Shown: positions 31,896-33,424 of the stretch, one piece after another
How the letters are laid out: every line of letters begins with the position of its first letter
How positions within the stretch are numbered: position 1 is the stretch's first letter
Assembly: GCA_029548565.1 (NCBI GenBank)
Contig: JAKPNF010000139.1
Span: forward strand, 1 to 33,424
Direction: 5' to 3'
From: Verrucomicrobiota bacterium
GTDB taxonomy: Bacteria > Verrucomicrobiota > Verrucomicrobiia > Opitutales > JAKPNF01
Length of the DNA: 33,424 bases
Program-made: the position numbers and the translations under genes
The notes under the pieces: generated by a model
Told to the model about the DNA's origin: nothing
Database searches by the model: none
The model's input: the letters and a program-made list of their open reading frames with translations, nothing else

Positions 31896-33071
31896 ATGAA
31901 AGACAACTCACAGCGTTTCGTGGCTCAACACGTCGCCGGGATTCCCCGCAGCGGCATTCGCGATTTTTTCTCCATCGCGGCAGAGATGAAGGACGCTATT
32001 TCCCTGGGAATCGGCGAGCCTGACTTTGTGACGCCCTGGCATATCCGCGAGGCGGCCATCTACGCGCTGGAGAAGGGAAAAACCTCTTACACCGACAACC
32101 GCGGCCTGCTCGCGCTGCGCCGTGAGATTTCCAAATACGTCGAGAAGCGCTTTGAGGTTTCCTACAGCCCCGAGACGGAAATTCTCGTGGGCGTGGGCGT
32201 GTCGGAAAATATCGACCTTGCCCTGCGCGCGCTGCTCAACCCGGGCGACAAGGTGCTCTATCACGAGCCGTGCTACGTCTCGTACAGCCCCTCCGTGGCG
32301 CTGGCTTTCGGCGAGGCGATCGCGGTGCCGACGTTTGCGAAGGACAACTTCGCCATCACGCCCGAGGCGCTCATCAACGCCTGGCAGCCCGGCTGCAAAA
32401 TCCTAATGCTGAATTTCCCGACCAACCCCACGGGCGGCACGGTCGACAAAAAGGCGCTCGAAAAAATCGCCGCCTTCGTCGTCGAGAAGGACATGGTTGT
32501 CATCAGCGACGAGATCTATTCGGAGCTGACCTTCGAGGGCGAGCACACGAGCATCGCCAGCATGCCCGGCATGCGCGAGCGCACGATTCTTTTGCACGGT
32601 TTTTCAAAGGCGTTCGCGATGACGGGCTTTCGCATCGGCTACGCCTGCGCTCCGGCCGCGATCATCGAGGCGATGATGAAAATCCACCAGTACTGCATGA
32701 TGTGCGCGCCCATCCTCAGCCAGGAGGCCGCCATCGAGGCGCTGCGCAACGGCGAAAGCGCCATGCTTGAAATGCGCGAACAGTACCACCGCCGCCGCGA
32801 TTACGTGGTGGCGCGCTTCAATGAGCTTGGCCTGCCCTGCCACCTGCCACGCGGGTCGTTCTACGCCTTTCCGGACATTTCCTCGGCGGGACTTTCCTCG
32901 ATGGAATTCGCCACGCGGGTGATCCACGAGGCCAAGGTCGCCATGGTGCCGGGCACCGCCTTCGGCCCCAGCGGCGCGGGTTTTGTGCGCGCGGCGTTTT
33001 CCACCAGCTACGAAAACCTGATCGAGGCCACCGAGCGCCTCGGCCGCTGGCTGGACAAAAATCGCAAATAG
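31896..33071 (+). CDS. Class I/II aminotransferase (PLP), alanine/aspartate-type
   Basis: 391 residues, fold type I. Motifs: ISLGIGEPDF near the start, YTDNRG, NFPTNPTGG (Asn177 contacts PLP), SDEIYSEL (Asp205, Tyr208), the PLP-binding Lys238 in GFSKAFAMTGFRIGY, and the C-terminal substrate-carboxylate Arg in FVRAAFSTSYE. It transfers an amino group between an amino acid and a 2-oxo acid in the cytoplasm. It pairs with the upstream Lrp gene, as alaT does with alaR. The substrate (alanine, aspartate or branched amino acids) cannot be fixed from motifs. No Shine-Dalgarno. Confidence 0.92.
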   Translation: MKDNSQRFVAQHVAGIPRSGIRDFFSIAAEMKDAISLGIGEPDFVTPWHIREAAIYALEKGKTSYTDNRGLLALRREISKYVEKRFEVSYSPETEILVGVGVSENIDLALRALLNPGDKVLYHEPCYVSYSPSVALAFGEAIAVPTFAKDNFAITPEALINAWQPGCKILMLNFPTNPTGGTVDKKALEKIAAFVVEKDMVVISDEIYSELTFEGEHTSIASMPGMRERTILLHGFSKAFAMTGFRIGYACAPAAIIEAMMKIHQYCMMCAPILSQEAAIEALRNGESAMLEMREQYHRRRDYVVARFNELGLPCHLPRGSFYAFPDISSAGLSSMEFATRVIHEAKVAMVPGTAFGPSGAGFVRAAFSTSYENLIEATERLGRWLDKNRK

Positions 33072-33099
33072 TTTTCGCGCTTCGGCGCCTGTTTAAAAA

Positions 33100-33424
33100 A
33101 TGCAAATCAACCGCTCAGTCGCGCTAGTGGGGCGCCCCAATGTCGGCAAGAGCCGCCTGTTCAACCGGCTGGCGCGCCGGCGCATCTCCATCGTGCACGA
33201 CGAGCCGGGCGTCACGCGCGACGTGGTGTCGGCGGTGGTGGACGACGATTATTTGCTGATGGACACGGGAGGCCTGGGCATGGAGATCGCAGGCACGCCC
33301 GCGATGCTCACAAAGGCCACGCACGAGCAGGTGGACTTCGCCATCGCCAGCGCGGTGCTGATTATTTTGGTCGTCGACGCGCAGACGGGCCTTGTGCCGC
33401 AGGACGAGCAGATCGCCAAGCGCC
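33100..33424 (+). CDS. der: Ribosome-assembly GTPase Der, N-terminal part
   Basis: Truncated by the window end, so absent from the ORF track. The first 108 residues are visible: MQINRSVALVGRPNVGKSRLF (G1 motif GRPNVGKS at 11-18), the switch region HDEPGVTRD, the G3 motif DTGG, and an IILVVDAQTGLVPQDEQIA stretch typical of the first GTPase domain of Der/EngA. Der has two tandem GTPase domains and a KH-like domain and assists 50S assembly. The second domain cannot be seen. It starts 28 bases after the aminotransferase stop. Confidence 0.9.
   Translation, partial: MQINRSVALVGRPNVGKSRLFNRLARRRISIVHDEPGVTRDVVSAVVDDDYLLMDTGGLGMEIAGTPAMLTKATHEQVDFAIASAVLIILVVDAQTGLVPQDEQIAKR

Noticed and set aside
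33077-33088. GCGC-TTCG-GCGC hairpin between the aminotransferase and der as a terminator
   Set aside because: It is a 4-base stem without a T tract. It may be a stable UUCG hairpin, but termination is not supported.
1-33424. CRISPR, tRNA, transposon, phage or defence-system genes
   Set aside because: No direct-repeat arrays, tRNA-like folds, transposase or integrase motifs, or known defence-protein signatures were found on either strand.

Overview
The window is a gene-dense, GC-rich stretch of bacterial chromosome from a Gram-negative organism, with lipoproteins, an outer-membrane barrel and signal-peptide proteins. I see no phage, insertion sequence, CRISPR array or RNA gene. The best guess is Verrucomicrobiota, possibly the Opitutia. 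The grounds are an hpnG/hpnH pair, a eukaryotic-type UDPGP/UAP1 nucleotidyltransferase, a secreted protein with roughly 30-residue autotransporter-like beta-strand repeats, a GGFRSLIADFVW-type TPR membrane protein, and start sites that almost never carry a Shine-Dalgarno sequence. This assignment is inference; a 16S or marker-gene placement would settle it. Every gap between genes is under 300 bases. The longest is 21642-21911, a divergent promoter region.

Layout. (1) 1-2303: the tail of a hopanoid-associated phosphorylase (HpnG-like), a small lipoprotein, the radical SAM enzyme HpnH and a small zincin metalloprotease. HpnH builds adenosylhopane and HpnG removes the adenine. (2) 2316-5236, minus strand: one operon of acylphosphatase, ABC ATPase, ABC-2 permease and a TPR membrane protein with a His-rich tail. 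(3) 5267-8122: an unknown cytoplasmic protein, a secreted PhoD-like protein that has lost its metal-binding motifs, and a HAD hydrolase. (4) 8170-11436: purQ-purL-purS, the three-part FGAM synthase. purC lies alone at 21912. (5) 11507-16631, minus strand: UAP1-like enzyme plus rhodanese, a small membrane protein, a SpoIIE/RsbU-type phosphatase and a polytopic membrane protein. (6) 16664-21641: secreted beta-strand-repeat protein, MATE exporter, lipoprotein and outer-membrane barrel. (7) 21912-25968: purC, acyl-ACP thioesterase and a tandem pair of secreted two-domain paralogues. (8) 26078-28917: bacterioferritin and a MarR regulator lying between two paralogous membrane-anchored alpha/beta hydrolases. 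(9) 28923-33424: nadK-yihY, an Lrp regulator with an aminotransferase, and the start of der.

Regulation. Four convergent gene pairs share rho-independent hairpins with A and T tracts on both sides, so each works in both directions. Promoters of the TTGACA-17-TATAAT type can be read upstream of many genes. Two are divergent promoters in which the -10 boxes of opposite strands overlap (5252-5259 and 21737-21744). For at least six genes a -10-like hexamer ends only 7-9 nt before the start codon, which predicts leaderless or almost leaderless transcripts. This agrees with the near absence of Shine-Dalgarno sequences and was used to choose several starts.

The observations most worth following are the leaderless pattern, the metal-site-less PhoD homologue, the overlapping divergent promoters and the tandem secreted paralogues. 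No single cluster in the window looks like a complete new defence or biosynthetic system.
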